From Anthostomella pinea (Eukaryota > Ascomycota > Sordariomycetes > Xylariales > Xylariaceae), in the NCBI GenBank assembly GCA_963556695.1, contig CAUWAG010000010.1, forward strand, positions 372,001-436,000: 64,000 nucleotides of DNA, given 5' to 3'. Positions 11,656 to 22,774 of the stretch are shown here, piece by piece. The position numbers and the translations under genes are program-made. Every line of letters starts with the position of its first letter. The first letter of the stretch is position 1. The notes below the pieces were generated by a model. The model saw only the letters and a list, made by a program, of their open reading frames with translations. It ran no database searches and was not told the origin of the DNA.

Positions 11656-13080
11656 ATGAACAACCAGAACATATTCCTCAGCAATGGCACGTGCTACACA
11701 GCGGTAGGAAAGAAGTTCGAGGCCGGGAACTTCATCCCTTGCGGCAATGACGCCTTCGGCCATCATACATGTTGTGGAGGAGGAGATAACTGTCTAGCCG
11801 ACAATGCTTGCTTTGGATACTATGGCTCCGGCTATGGCAGCTCCCTCACATACATGGCCGGGTGCACTGATCCGGACTACAAGGACGCGACTTGTCCGGA
11901 CAAGAAGGGAATCGGTAAGTGGAACGCCGGAAAGATGTGAAGACTTAAACGCGCTGGGTACTAACAACTCCTAGACGACGGGCCATGGATCGCCCTTACT
12001 CTATGCGACAACAGCGACGGCGTCTGGGCGGCCTGCTCACAAGAAGGCAACCCAACAACCCTCCAACCCGGCTCCTTCTGCTCTTGCACCGACGCTGCAT
12101 CGGCTACGACGGCATTCAGCGACAGCAACAGCCTTGCAAACATCGCCTCGCTGCCGGACAGCACCGGAGGCAGTATCCAATTCTTCGTCGGCCACATCCC
12201 GACCTCTCCTGGAGGGGCCGGAACCACCGCTACGGCTACGGCTCAGACCTCGATCTCGACTAACTCCAATGGCGAGACCGTGACAGTGACGCTGACGCAG
12301 TCAGCTACGGCCTCGGAAGGCATCACAACTGGCGGGGACACAAGTAGCGGTACCATCGGCTCGTCCTCGCCTGGTGAGACTGGCGCGAATGGCAGCACTG
12401 GTTCAGACCGGAGCTCGGGGCTGAGCTCAGGCGCCAAAATCGGCATCGGTGTTGGCGTCGCAGGCGGTGGGTCGCTCCTCCTCGCCGTCATAATAGCCAT
12501 ATTCCTCTACCGTCGCAGGCGTAGACGCTCGCCATCCGGAATCGAGAACGGCGGGCCCAAGGACAAGCCGCACCCGACGGTGCCTGAAGCTGCTGGCCAG
12601 GCCATTTCGGAAGCCGATGGGAAGGTTATTGAAAAGCCTGCTGCTGAGACGGATGGGCAGGCCGTGTCAGAGGCGGATGGGAATGCGGCGCGTCCGTGGA
12701 GTATGAGGAGTGAGCTGGAGGCAAACCAGGCCGTGCCGAGTCTGGGAGAGCACGCGGCGGCTTCGGCGGTAGTGGGTACCGCACCAGGGGGTCGCGTGAA
12801 GAAGAGCGAAGAATTGAAACCTGTTGCTGAGTTGCCGGGTAGTGAGGGTTGGGGCCACGGAAACGGATTGTCGCGAGAAGGACAAACACCTACCGGCGGT
12901 CCAGGTGGAACAACGAGTCAGGTGCCACCACTTGATGCGGGGGGTTCCGCTGTTAATCCGACCCAAGCGCACCCCCCGAATAGTCAGGGAGAAGGCAAGA
13001 CGTCGATGGAGGGGCCAGGGCAGCAAAACTGGGGGCGGGGATGGAGGGCGCAGTTTGAACAGGCGAAGGAGGGCACATAG
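11656..13080 (+). CDS. Single-pass membrane protein with Cys-rich and Ser/Thr-rich ectodomain
   Basis: Exons 11656-11914 and 11975-13080 are joined over a 60-nt intron with a GTAAGT donor, a TACTAAC branch point and a CTAG acceptor, giving 454 residues. The first 150 residues are rich in Cys and aromatic residues (HHTCCGGGDNCLADNACFG). A Ser/Thr/Gly-rich stalk follows, then one membrane segment at about 242-266 (IGIGVGVAGGGSLLLAVIIA), a run of seven Arg-containing positions (YRRRRRRS) and a disordered tail. This is the layout of fungal wall-sensor or Mid2-like proteins. No N-terminal signal peptide is obvious, so the membrane segment may act as signal anchor. Two proteins of the same design lie at 36324 and 41660. 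Confidence 0.8.
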
Positions 13081-13425
13081 TGAGTAGTTATGATTGAGAT
13101 ACAATGAGTAATATACATGATAAGAACGGTGTTCAAGGGCGGCGGCTTGGTTTGTAGAGATGGGCTTCGAGGCCCAGTGCTCATATCATACCAGGGAGCT
13201 CGGCCGTAGGAAGATCGTGTCGGAGAAGCTGCTTGTAGGCCTTGGTAGTGTTCAGGGGGGTTGTATTGGGCCGGCAGCAAGTCACCGTGGGTGAATGAGA
13301 AGATGGAAAACTTGGGTGAGCACTCATGATAGTCTCAGAGTAAACACAGGTAAATCAAACAGCTCGTGAAAGAAATCGGTTAGACGCACGCCCTTTTGTC
13401 GAAGTTGAACGTAGGATGATGATAC
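13081..13425. other. Convergent 3' intergenic region
   Basis: The region separates the stop codons of the membrane-protein gene and the minus-strand hydrolase gene. No gene was recognised; it should hold both terminators. Confidence 0.4.
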
Positions 13426-16400
13426 TCAGTTACGTAGTAGCCTCGGGTTCCACCCAGCCAGGTCCTGAACGTGATCCGACCACATCCTAAGGTAATCATC
13501 GTGGGATAAAATATCATCGGCAACGTCCGACTCTCCCTTGACACCGTATAGGTACGGTTTTTCGTCTGCGAAACAAGCCGTCTCGGGTTCGTCAGGCAAT
13601 TTGCCATCTAAGATGTACGCCTTCCCGATTGCATTGGTGCATGAGGACAAGTCCCTATTAGAGGAATGGCCATAGCCATGATGGACGATTAATCTCGCAT
13701 TGCTACCCATCTCGGCAGCCAATCTTCTCCCATTCCGCAGAGGCGTGGCGGGGTCGTATGTCTCCGCGATCAGCAACACTGGGTTCCTCAAGGTGTGGTT
13801 CAGGTCTCCGCGATAAACCTCAGCTGGCTTAGGCCAGTAGGTCGTGAAATGCCGGCAAGGAAGAACATTGAAGAAGCGCGAGTTGCCTGATATCCACGTC
13901 TGGGAAGTCATATTGGCCCACAGGTCTTGCCACCAGATCAGACCTTCCGGCGGTTCCGGAGCATCGTAGGAATCCGCACAAACCACCAGATGGCCCAGCT
14001 CGTCGGATGAGGGCTTGGGGGAAGGCGGCGATGGCAGTGTCGGATCGTATTGCCATTCTACTTTCTCGAGCATTTCTGTCGCAAGCGTTGAGTTTCCGCC
14101 TTCGAGCTCGTACAGCATCTGAGCAAGTGGGGGCCAGCTCTGCGGGTTATACAGTGCTCCGTAGATAGCTGAGACAAGCGACGAATATGTAACGAGTGAC
14201 GGGCCGCTCTGCCTCGAATACCCGGGGATAGGCCACTCGATGAGGGACGTAATCGTGGTTTCCATGCGTTGTTCCAGAGCCTCTAAAGTGACAGGGTCAC
14301 CTTCTCTCGGTCGAGCCAGGGCGCAGTGTTTTAGGCCGGCATTGAGGCATTCCCCGAGAAAGCCGTCGTGCCAGGCGTCAGTGGCATTGTCGAGCGCCGT
14401 CCAACCGAAACCACCAAGCAAACGATGATCACGGACATACCATGCCCCACCCACCACTCGGCCACCCCCACCACTCGGACTGCAAAATCTACTGCCACAC
14501 ACCAAAACATCAACAACTTCACTTACAGCGAAATCAGTCAATTCATGGTATCTTCGGCTGCGAAAACGTGCAATCTACTCGTCTATGGCGGTTTAGTTAT
14601 CATATCTAGCCGGCCGGCGACTCTGTCGGCCCGAACGGGTCTCCCTAGCGGCCACAATCTCCTCCTCTTCTTCCGAATCAGAACTTTCATCCTCTTTCTC
14701 CTCATTAGTGGTATCTTCAATAACCACAGGCTGCGCGGCCCTGCAGCCTCTCTGAGGCTGTTCCTTACTAGCTGCCAGAATATCCGGGATATTTTTGAAG
14801 CGTTTATTCAGGTTGGGGATCTTTCTGTGCTTTTTAGGGCGCATGTGGTCTAGTTTGGCCTCCAGGCTCTCGATCTTCTGGTCCTTTAGAACCATCTCTC
14901 CTGATTGCTTCTCAAAGGCTTTCGCAACCTTGCGTAACTTCAGCCAAGTGGTTAGGGACTTGTTTTTGCCTATATCCATAATTTGGCGACTATTTTCAGG
15001 CGTCTGGAAGTCTTCAGGTTCTGAACTTTCGACCTGTTCAGGCTCAGGGGTTGCGGCCTTATCCTGTTGGATTTCTGAATGTGATAAAGCCTTTCTGCGG
15101 TTCATAGGCCAATTACCAGTAGTTCTAAAGCCAGCCTGACAATTTTTGTCCGTCAAGCCGTTGTTCCTCGCCTTGGAATAGCATCTGATGAAGTTGATCT
15201 TGTCCACAGGGGCAGCATCAGTTAGAGTAGCTAATTGAGTGATATGCTTGCGGTAAGCAGCTTTCACGGCGTTAGAAGGGCCGTTATCAAGTGGTTGAAG
15301 CCCGTGGGAGGTATATGCTGGAAGAAAACAAAGCTGAACATTGTTCAAGAAGCACGTAGTTATGAATTCATCCTACCGCTAAATGGTTAGCTATACATCT
15401 ATGGATTTCAAACAAAATAAAATAGAGAAAAATAAAGGAGTTAATACATACAGAGGTATGGCTCTTATGCCCATTAAGGATCAAGAGTACTGTTTCATAA
15501 TTGTCATCTTCTCGTACCTGGTTGGCTTAAGGGAGGAAAACACTTTCCAACCACTCCACAGCAACTGCGTTATCCGTCCAGCCATTATCAGTGCATATAT
15601 AATGCCAGGGGGGAATCTCTCTGAACTCCCGAAGGAACCACTGGGCCTGGAGATCTTTTCCTTTAAATATAATGCCTGGCGTAAGGGCCTTGCCCGTAAC
15701 GGAGATGGCCTCAATGAAGGAGGTAACAGACTTCAGCGTAAAGCCCTTAAATCGAGCGGCTTCCTGTCTGCGGCCAATTTTTGTTTTTATTTGGGGGTTA
15801 CAGCGAAGAAATCCATCCATCCAGTTCTTCCCAACTGTCTCAGTGATGCCGTTTAATTTGGAGGTAGCCTGAACGATTGCCTTAACGGCGCTATGCGATT
15901 GGGCGAGCCCCAGAGACTCCTGACAAAGTATCCACTGGGCTAGGCGTGTTTCATGCTCGTCGGATAGTCTTCTTTTTGGCTGTTGCGTCTCTCCCTTCAA
16001 AGGTTTGCCGTTGAGGCGGTCAGACAGCGTCTGCTTAGGGATACCCCATTTCTGACCGGATTTTCGGACCGACAGCTTGTTATCGGTGACATCTAGTATG
16101 GCATTTGCCATAGTATCCTCCGTATAAGAAGGCATTTCGAGAGTCACGATGCTACGTTATATAAAAAAAAAGAAGAGAACGGGTACATAAAGGACAAATT
16201 TGCCCTTATGAGGGGTAGAAACCACGGGCGGGGGGCCCCTCATCGCCGGGTCTGGCTAAAAGGATCTACATTGGGGTAAACCTCAAGAAAAGAGCTATTC
16301 AGCGAACTAATTACATCGCGAATCCCTTCAAAAACAGCTGGATTCGGTATAAGTGAAGTTGTTGATGTTTTGGTGTGTGGCAGTAGATTTTGCAGTCCGA

Positions 16401-17451
16401 GTGGTGGGGGTGGCCGAGTGGTGGGTGGGGCATGGTATTCGGTCCCATCCATAATTATGCGGCCCACGCTGCCAGGGAACATATTGGCATATGTCTGGCC
16501 AATTCCTGTGCCGTAGCTGACGAGATAACCTGTCAACTCGTCCTCTCCAAGGGCCTTGCGTATCTCCTCCATGTCGCGAGCAACAAAAGCAGTGCTGACG
16601 AATCGAGGCAGATCACCGTGCCGCTCCCAGCACGCGCGGAATCTAGCTTCGTTCATCGCATCAGCAAGCTCAAGTTGGGCTTCTGGCAAGCCGGCGATCT
16701 CGCGGTATTGCCCTGTAAGCAGAGACCAGCGATCGCGGTCGGCGTCGTAGGGAAAGCACGCGATGGCTGGGCGGGTGGCATTGACACCGCGAGGATCCCA
16801 TCCCAGGACATCAAACTTCCCATCGCTGAATCGCCTCGACACGTCCTGAGCAACTCGCCACGCGTAATTGGTGCCACTTCCGCCAGGGCCGCCCGGCTCA
16901 ATGACGATCGTTCTCTCGCTCTTAGCCCCTTGCCGTGGAGCCGCTCTGGCTCCCCGGTCCACATTGATACGGGCAAGGCCGGATACTTGGTATTTGGTGA
17001 CAGCAAGCCGAACAATACGGCTGTCGGACTTGTTGGTGTAGTCAAGTGGAACGTCCAGATAGCCGCACAGGTAGATGCCGCGGCCAGAATACGGATCTTT
17101 CGTGGCATTTTCTTTCTTCGTCGCGTTGCCCCAGCTCCATTGGTCAGGGTTAGGGTCAAAAAGATGCGCCCAGCTTTGCTCGGGATTGGAGTCATCAAGC
17201 GATGGCGACACCGTCGCGTTTGTGCACGGGAGGAAGTGGAAAGGGTCGCCAGGGACCGGGAATATCCCATAAGTTGACAGTTGCTTGTAACCGTCCGTAA
17301 GAGTGACATAGCTCTTCGGTAAACCGTGGTACAGCGAAACCAGGAAGACCGTAAGGACCACACTTGTGGCCGGGATGGACCATCCCTCGGTTGGTCCCCT
17401 TCGCTGCGGCCTCAGTGGTGTCCGATCAGCAGACGCCGACAGTTTCTCCAT
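13426..17451 (-). pseudogene. Alpha/beta hydrolase (TAP-like C-terminal domain) split by a pogo element
   Basis: The gene runs on the minus strand from ATG at 17451 to the stop at 13426 and is interrupted by element 3 (14440-16435). The two flanks read in one frame across a single TA, restoring a Tyr codon (DGTEY, then VRDHR), for 675 residues without introns. Residues 30-50 form a membrane anchor. The oxyanion-hole motif is EPGGPGGSG. The nucleophile region is YLVSYGTGIG, where the usual Gly two before Ser is Leu. The C-terminal part has the Asp motif ETYDPATPL and the His motif HHGYGHSS, as in TAP-like peptidases/hydrolases (PF08386). No other lesion is visible, so the insertion appears recent. 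As it stands the N-terminal 338 residues would run into transposon sequence and stop at 16240. Confidence 0.85.
14440..16435 (-). mobile_element. pogo/Fot1-type transposon with perfect 86-bp TIRs (element 3)
   Basis: This 1,996-bp element is bounded by TA at 14438-14439 and 16436-16437. Its ends, 14440-14525 and 16350-16435, are identical inverted repeats of 86 bp. The minus-strand transposase starts at 16147 or the next Met (MPSYTEDTMANAILD, an HTH region) and continues to 14593 with an acidic RSGRQSRRPARYDN tail. Three defects show. About 72 codons carrying the first catalytic Asp are missing between FTLKSV and TSFIEAIS, in frame relative to element 2. A TAA stop follows ESVFLP near 15527. 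The second catalytic motif reads NGHKSH instead of DGHGSH. An intron of about 70 nt (GTATGT...GTAG, near 15380-15450) joins the two halves. It is the least mutated family member here. Confidence 0.92.
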
Positions 17452-18563
17452 GGCTACGAGCAACAGAGAGTGGTAGACCAATTTGCGTCTTCGTAGGTAC
17501 TAACACCTGCAGTTGCTATGCGAAGGTAGTCATCACGAAGATAGTTTGCCAGGCAGTGTTCCCCCGTTCCAATGAAGTCACTGTACCGTTGCATCCACTC
17601 GGAGGAACATCTGTCCGAACCCCCTGTCATTCCGTCTGGCCTGTCCGCTAACTCCACCAGAACATACTATCGCGAAACGTGCACGCTACGGCTGTTTTTC
17701 TGTTGAGTTCCTCACTTGATCCTTCTTTGATAACGAGCCTGATCATAATAAACATAGCAGCGGCAAGATCAGAGATCCCATTATGACCACCACATGGATG
17801 TGACGGATGATAATCAAGGGGGCAGGTCATTTTTCATGCCGGGATCATCGCGCCGTCAGCCTGTCCGATCTACATCGCGCAGACCTCATCTGTTCTAAAT
17901 TGGGATGATACAGGGAGAGCAGCAGTGGGACAAGCTTATGTTATTGTCTGGTGGACTGGGCTGTATCGACTTGGTCCCGTTACTTTTGAACTCCCAAAAA
18001 GTAGAGAATTTGAAGAAGCGTCCGCGACAAGATTGTAAGGAGAAAGACGCGAAGAGAGGGAAACGAATTCAACGACAATTAAAGGGAAAACCTGCGCGAC
18101 ATCGATAACGAATGTTCAAGACCATATTCCGCATACGCAGTGCTTCACAGCAGAGGCTATCACGATGGTTTCCTGTCGTCGTCGATCGTGTCCTTCTTTA
18201 ATATTGGCTGCTCCTCACTGATGGTAACAATCGGCTAGGAATACTGTTGATTATGAGAGCGTTTAAGTTTCCTTCAATAGATATAGTAACAACTAAAAAG
18301 TAAGGTTACATGGATTCACAGAGGTTGTTGCAGCTTGATCCCCGCTCACACCCTTGAGTTATATCTGCATCTATCGCGATCCACCCCTACCCCGCGTGTC
18401 GGGTGGATTTCGACCGTATCTCGACGGCGATCTGATGAGCCAAGAAATCAATGTTCGGATGTGGTCGGACGATGCAACAAAAGGGAGATCAGGGCACGAT
18501 TGGCATGTCTGCTTCCTCCCACCCTTCGTTCACGACTAGCTCAGTGCTGGGTTGCTTACCGTC
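17452..18563. other. Divergent promoter region
   Basis: This 1.1-kb region lies between the divergently transcribed hydrolase and beta-glucosidase genes. No gene or repeat was recognised in it; it must hold both promoters. Confidence 0.45.
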
Positions 18564-21500
18564 ATGATGATCCTGACGGGTCTTCTCGTGCTAGCCGTCT
18601 CGCTCCCCCTAAATGTTTACGCGGAAGACTTCATTCCCACAGCAAACCCGAAGTCAGCGAGATGGTTTGTCCACGATGCGGAGAGTCTGGACAAGGACGC
18701 ATTCACGGACGCATTGGTCCAGAATATGACGATTGAAGATATTGGTGAGTCCACATGGGATACACCCACTGACCGTTACTCATCCGTGTCACAGTTCTGC
18801 AACTACACCTCATGCTTGGAGGCGACATCGTGGGGGTCAATTCCAATAACGAGCTCTATGGCATGAACCCATGACCAGCCGCGTCCGCTGGAAAAATCTA
18901 ACCCATCACCAGATTATACCATGCGCTTCACCCCTGATTCTCCAATAGGAGTGATGCACGATTGGTATGCCTAGCTATATGTTTCTCGAGCTGCTACTCA
19001 TGACGGTCCAGGTATCCCCTCAACACGTCCCACTACAACTCCGTCCAGGAGTTGAACCTTCAGAAGTCCCGAATCAAAGTCCCGCTCATGCATATCGGGG
19101 AATGTCTCCATGGCGTTGGATCATTCAAGCAGTCTATGTTTCCCCAGAGCCTAGGTCTATCTGCAAGCTTCGATACAGAGCTAATCTATCGAGTCGGGCG
19201 GGCGATCGGGACAGAGGCAAGATCCATCGGCATCCATGCTTGTCTCTCTCCAGTGCTTGATATTGGTCAGGACCCGAGATGGGGGCGCATGCAAGGTAAG
19301 GTTCTGTTACCCGGTGGGACTGGCCTGCGTGACTAATAGTAATTAGAGGCGTGGGGAGAAGACAAGCTGTTGACATCATTCATGGGAATTGCATACTCTT
19401 CTGGCCTGTCCAAGAACGGGTCCTGGGCGGAACCTGATGCTGTTGTGCCGGTGATGAAGGTAGGAAGGAAGGATACAATACTGTTTCGTAGGGCTCTGAC
19501 TGATCTGATACCATCATATAGCACTTCGCGGCCCATGGAGCTCCGCAATCTGGACACAATGCTGCCCCTTTCATGGGTCATGGAAACCGCCAAGTGCTTC
19601 AAGATCTACTGACTTCTTTCAAGGCAGCAGTTCAGCTCGGGGGGGTGAAGGGGGTCATGATGTATGTGATACACCTTACCTCCCAGAAACAATTCTTTGC
19701 TTACACTCTATCCAGGGCGTACAATGAAGTTGACGATGTGCCGGCGCATGTCAATCCCATGTTCTACGCAGCGCTCGATGACTGGGGATTCGATGGGTTC
19801 GTCATTGCTGACGATACAGGTACGGCTCATGAGTCTAAAAACTATGGCTTTTATCCGTACTAAATGGTTTAAGGGATGTCTGATTTGTACAAGGCACATC
19901 GAGTTGCAGACTCTCCCGCAGACGCCATGCGGCAATGGTTCAACGCGGGCGGGATGGTCCAGTTCTACGACTACCCTCTGGAGACCTACCTCAACGTATG
20001 TGCCATACTCTTGTAGGGAGATGACAACATGCTAACAAGCTCACAGGCAACAAGAGATCTAGTGGCCAACGGCTCAGTCGAACTATCAACAGTGCAGGCC
20101 CACGCGAAGAGGATGCTAGGCGTCAAGTGGGACCTCGGCCTATTCGACGACCCCTTCATCGCAGCCGACATTGACCCCGTGCGAATCGTGGAAGACCATC
20201 GAAGTCTCACTCTCGAGGCTGCCCAGAGAAGCATCGTTCTCCTCGAGAACCGAAATTCGACATTGCCACTGAAGCCCAGCGAACAGAATATCAAAAAGAT
20301 CGCGCTTATCGGCCCCTTTGCTGACGTCTTGAACTACGGCGACTACTCTGGTTCGTGGGGACAGTACCCAGCTGGAGCGGCACAGACCATGCGTCAAGGG
20401 ATACTGGGTTATGCAGATGAAGGGGATTTTGAGCTCGTCTCCAGCTGGGGATCGAACACGTGGGAGTACAATGGACAGTACGTCATCCCGCCATATCTCA
20501 TGTCTGCGAACGGGAGTTTAGGGGGTCTTTCAACGACGTATTTCGCGGACACCAATTTCACCCAGCCAATTGTGTCCAAGATGGAGGCACCCGCACTCGA
20601 CTGGGGACTATACCCCCCTGACGGGTTACCTTCCACCAACTTCAGTGCCATTTGGGAGGGCGATCTAAAGTCACCCGTCGACATCGACGTAGATGGCTGG
20701 ATCGGAGTGGCAGTAGGAGCCAACACAACAGTGAAACTCTTTGTGGACGACGACCTGGTCATGACACACGGCGTAGAGGCTCTCTCGGCATCTGCCAACA
20801 TCATGGGCAACATCATGGACTACACCTACATCCTCGCCAACAGCACCCTACCCCCGGACGGGTCTGCCCCTTTCACATTCCGAAAGGGATCCACGTACCA
20901 CATCCGCATCGAGTACCAAGCCTTCAACCTCTACAAGAAGATCGAAAACGTAGTCTCGCTCAATTCCCAGATGATCCTGTTCTGGAACCTCGTCAGCCGG
21001 ACCGGAGACGCAGTCGACCAGACCGTCCAGATAGCAAGCTCCTCCGACGTGGTGGTCCTCGCCGTCGGCGCGGCCTGGAACAGCGACGGCGAGAGCGGCG
21101 ACCGGGGAACCCTGGGTCTTGCGCCGAGCCAGGACATCCTAGCGCAGGAGATCTACAAGCTGGGCAAGCCCGTCGTCCTCGTCCTCCAGGGTGGCCGGCC
21201 GTTCGGGTTCGACTACTACAACCAGAGCGCAGCTGTCTTGAGCACGTTCTTCCCTGGCCAGTCTGGAGGTCAGGCTATTGCCGATGCGCTTTTCGGTAAC
21301 GTCAATCCGGGCGGGCGGATGCCTGTTACTACGCCTAGACATGTTGGTCAGGTTCCTGTGTACTACAATTACAAGGCGTTTGCGCACATCAAGGACTATT
21401 TGGACGTCGATTCCTCGCCCGCTTATTGGTTTGGGTATGGGTTGTCGTACACCACGTTTGATGTCTCGCGCTTCGAAGCTTCGGCGGGTAATGGGAGCTC

Positions 21501-21831
21501 TCCGACCTTTACTACTGGCGACACGATCACGTTCTCGATGCTGGTCAGGAATAACGGCACGGTGGCTGGGAGCTACGTTGCGCAGGTCTATACCCTATCG
21601 CGGGTCTCGTCTATCGTTCAGCCCGTCAGGCAGCTTGCGGCTTTCAAGCGCGTTGATGTAGATGCGGGCCAAGAGGTTGCAGTATCTATGGAGTTGGACG
21701 CGGATCGGTATCTGACCATCCTCAACCGGAAGAACGTGTGGGAGTTGGAGAAAGGGGCTTACACGTTTGCGCTGCTGGAGCATGGTGGCGATAATGATGA
21801 TAGCAGGAACGTTACGATGAATCGTGTGTAG
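18564..21831 (+). CDS. Secreted GH3 beta-glucosidase with PA14 insert
   Basis: Nine exons give one 948-residue frame: 18564-18744, 18795-18860, 18913-18964, 19012-19295, 19347-19459, 19522-19661, 19716-19819, 19874-19995 and 20047-21831. Intron 2 begins GC (TATG|GCATGA) and ends CAG. Residues 1-20 form a signal peptide (MMILTGLLVLAVSLPLNVYA). The GH3 N-domain has MRFTPDSPIGVMHDWYP, QDPRWGRMQEAWGED, MKHFAAHG and the nucleophile region GFVIADDTGMSDL at about residue 310. The second domain follows (LEAAQRSIVLLENR). A PA14-like insert spans about 510-660 (TTYFAD...GWIGVAVGANT) and a fibronectin-III-like domain lies at about 860-935 (NNGTVAGSYVAQVY). It should hydrolyse beta-glucosides outside the cell. 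Confidence 0.92.
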
Positions 21832-21928
21832 TTAAAGGTGGGATGAGATCAACTTCACATCCACGCCGTCTCAGATCAGTGCAGTTATAATGTCCTACAC
21901 TCTATAGTCCTCATGTCGGTCATCCGTT

Positions 21929-22480
21929 CCAGATCCCAATCTGCCACCGATTATTTGGACTTCCAAAGACGCCTACCACTATTAACAAAGCGGTAAACCA
22001 ATTGGTTTATATCCAAAATCGAGTCAGAAACCACCAAAGAAACTCACCTACATTAATAATTGATGCATTGAGCTTGTTTTTAAAGGCTATATACGGTCTT
22101 ATATATAAGGTCACTTTGGTTGATTCCCAGGTTCGTGAGCTAAAAGAGGCCAATCAATTACTAAATAAATACCAAAAAAACAAAAACAAAAAAATGAAAT
22201 AAAAAAAAGAATATTTTCTATTAAAGATATAATAAGTCTTCAGACTACAAAGGATAATACTGGACTGACAAGACAGGAAATGGGTGAAAGTAATCATCGT
22301 CCAAAGAGGACGGCAGCGCATGAGCGACGGTGTGGCGTTTGCGGCAAAACTGGCCATAATACACGAACTTGTACAATAGAAATATAAAACTCTGAAAAAA
22401 AGGAATCTGATTGATTGAATGAATTGAATGTGTTGTGATTAAGTTATTTAATATAGCAGTTAGGAGGTTGGTAAAAGTGT
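21929..22480 (+). mobile_element. Truncated 3' part of a second pogo-like family (left arm)
   Basis: This AT-rich segment is the inverted counterpart of 28252-29212, sharing the start CCAGATCCCAATCTG. It encodes, with stops, the C-terminal end of a DDE-type transposase including the zinc-knuckle CGVCGKTGHNTRTC at about 22328-22375. The segment ends near 22480 at AGTGT, matching the terminal repeat of the other copy. The 5' part of this copy is missing; unrelated sequence (the beta-glucosidase 3' flank) starts abruptly before 21929. Confidence 0.75.
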
Positions 22481-22601
22481 CCCGCTCGCTTGTGACTTAC
22501 ATTATTCAATCCTAATTAAAACTATATACTTTTTTTTTATCTTTTAATAATAAACTGTCAGATGTTGGATCCCAGATATGGTGCCCTTAGGTGCAGTACC
22601 C

Positions 22602-22774
22602 TGTCAGATTTGAGCCAATCGTAAGGTTGAAGTGTGTGTGTGTATTCTGTGTGTCTGGAGTGTCCTTGTGCGACCGTGGCAGTTTTGTGCCAGAGGGGGC
22701 TGGATCGGGACGGAACAACTAGGTTCCGGTGTCTACCTATCAAGGTGCCCTCTGTGCTCACCTTTAATCCAACA
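22602..22774 (-). repeat. Copia 3' LTR
   Basis: 173-bp LTR with TG...CA ends on the minus strand (TGTTGGATT...CTGACA). It differs from the 5' LTR at five positions. Confidence 0.92.

Noticed and set aside
12667..13104. 145-codon minus-strand frame
   Set aside because: It is antisense to the cytoplasmic tail of the membrane protein and has no start context or known domain.
16390..17277. 295-codon open frame on the plus strand
   Set aside because: It lies opposite the hydrolase coding sequence, has no domain-like content and is explained by the codon bias of the true gene on the other strand.
20652..21299. 215-codon Arg/His-rich frame on the plus strand
   Set aside because: It is a shifted frame inside the GH3 beta-glucosidase exon, with biased composition and no domain.
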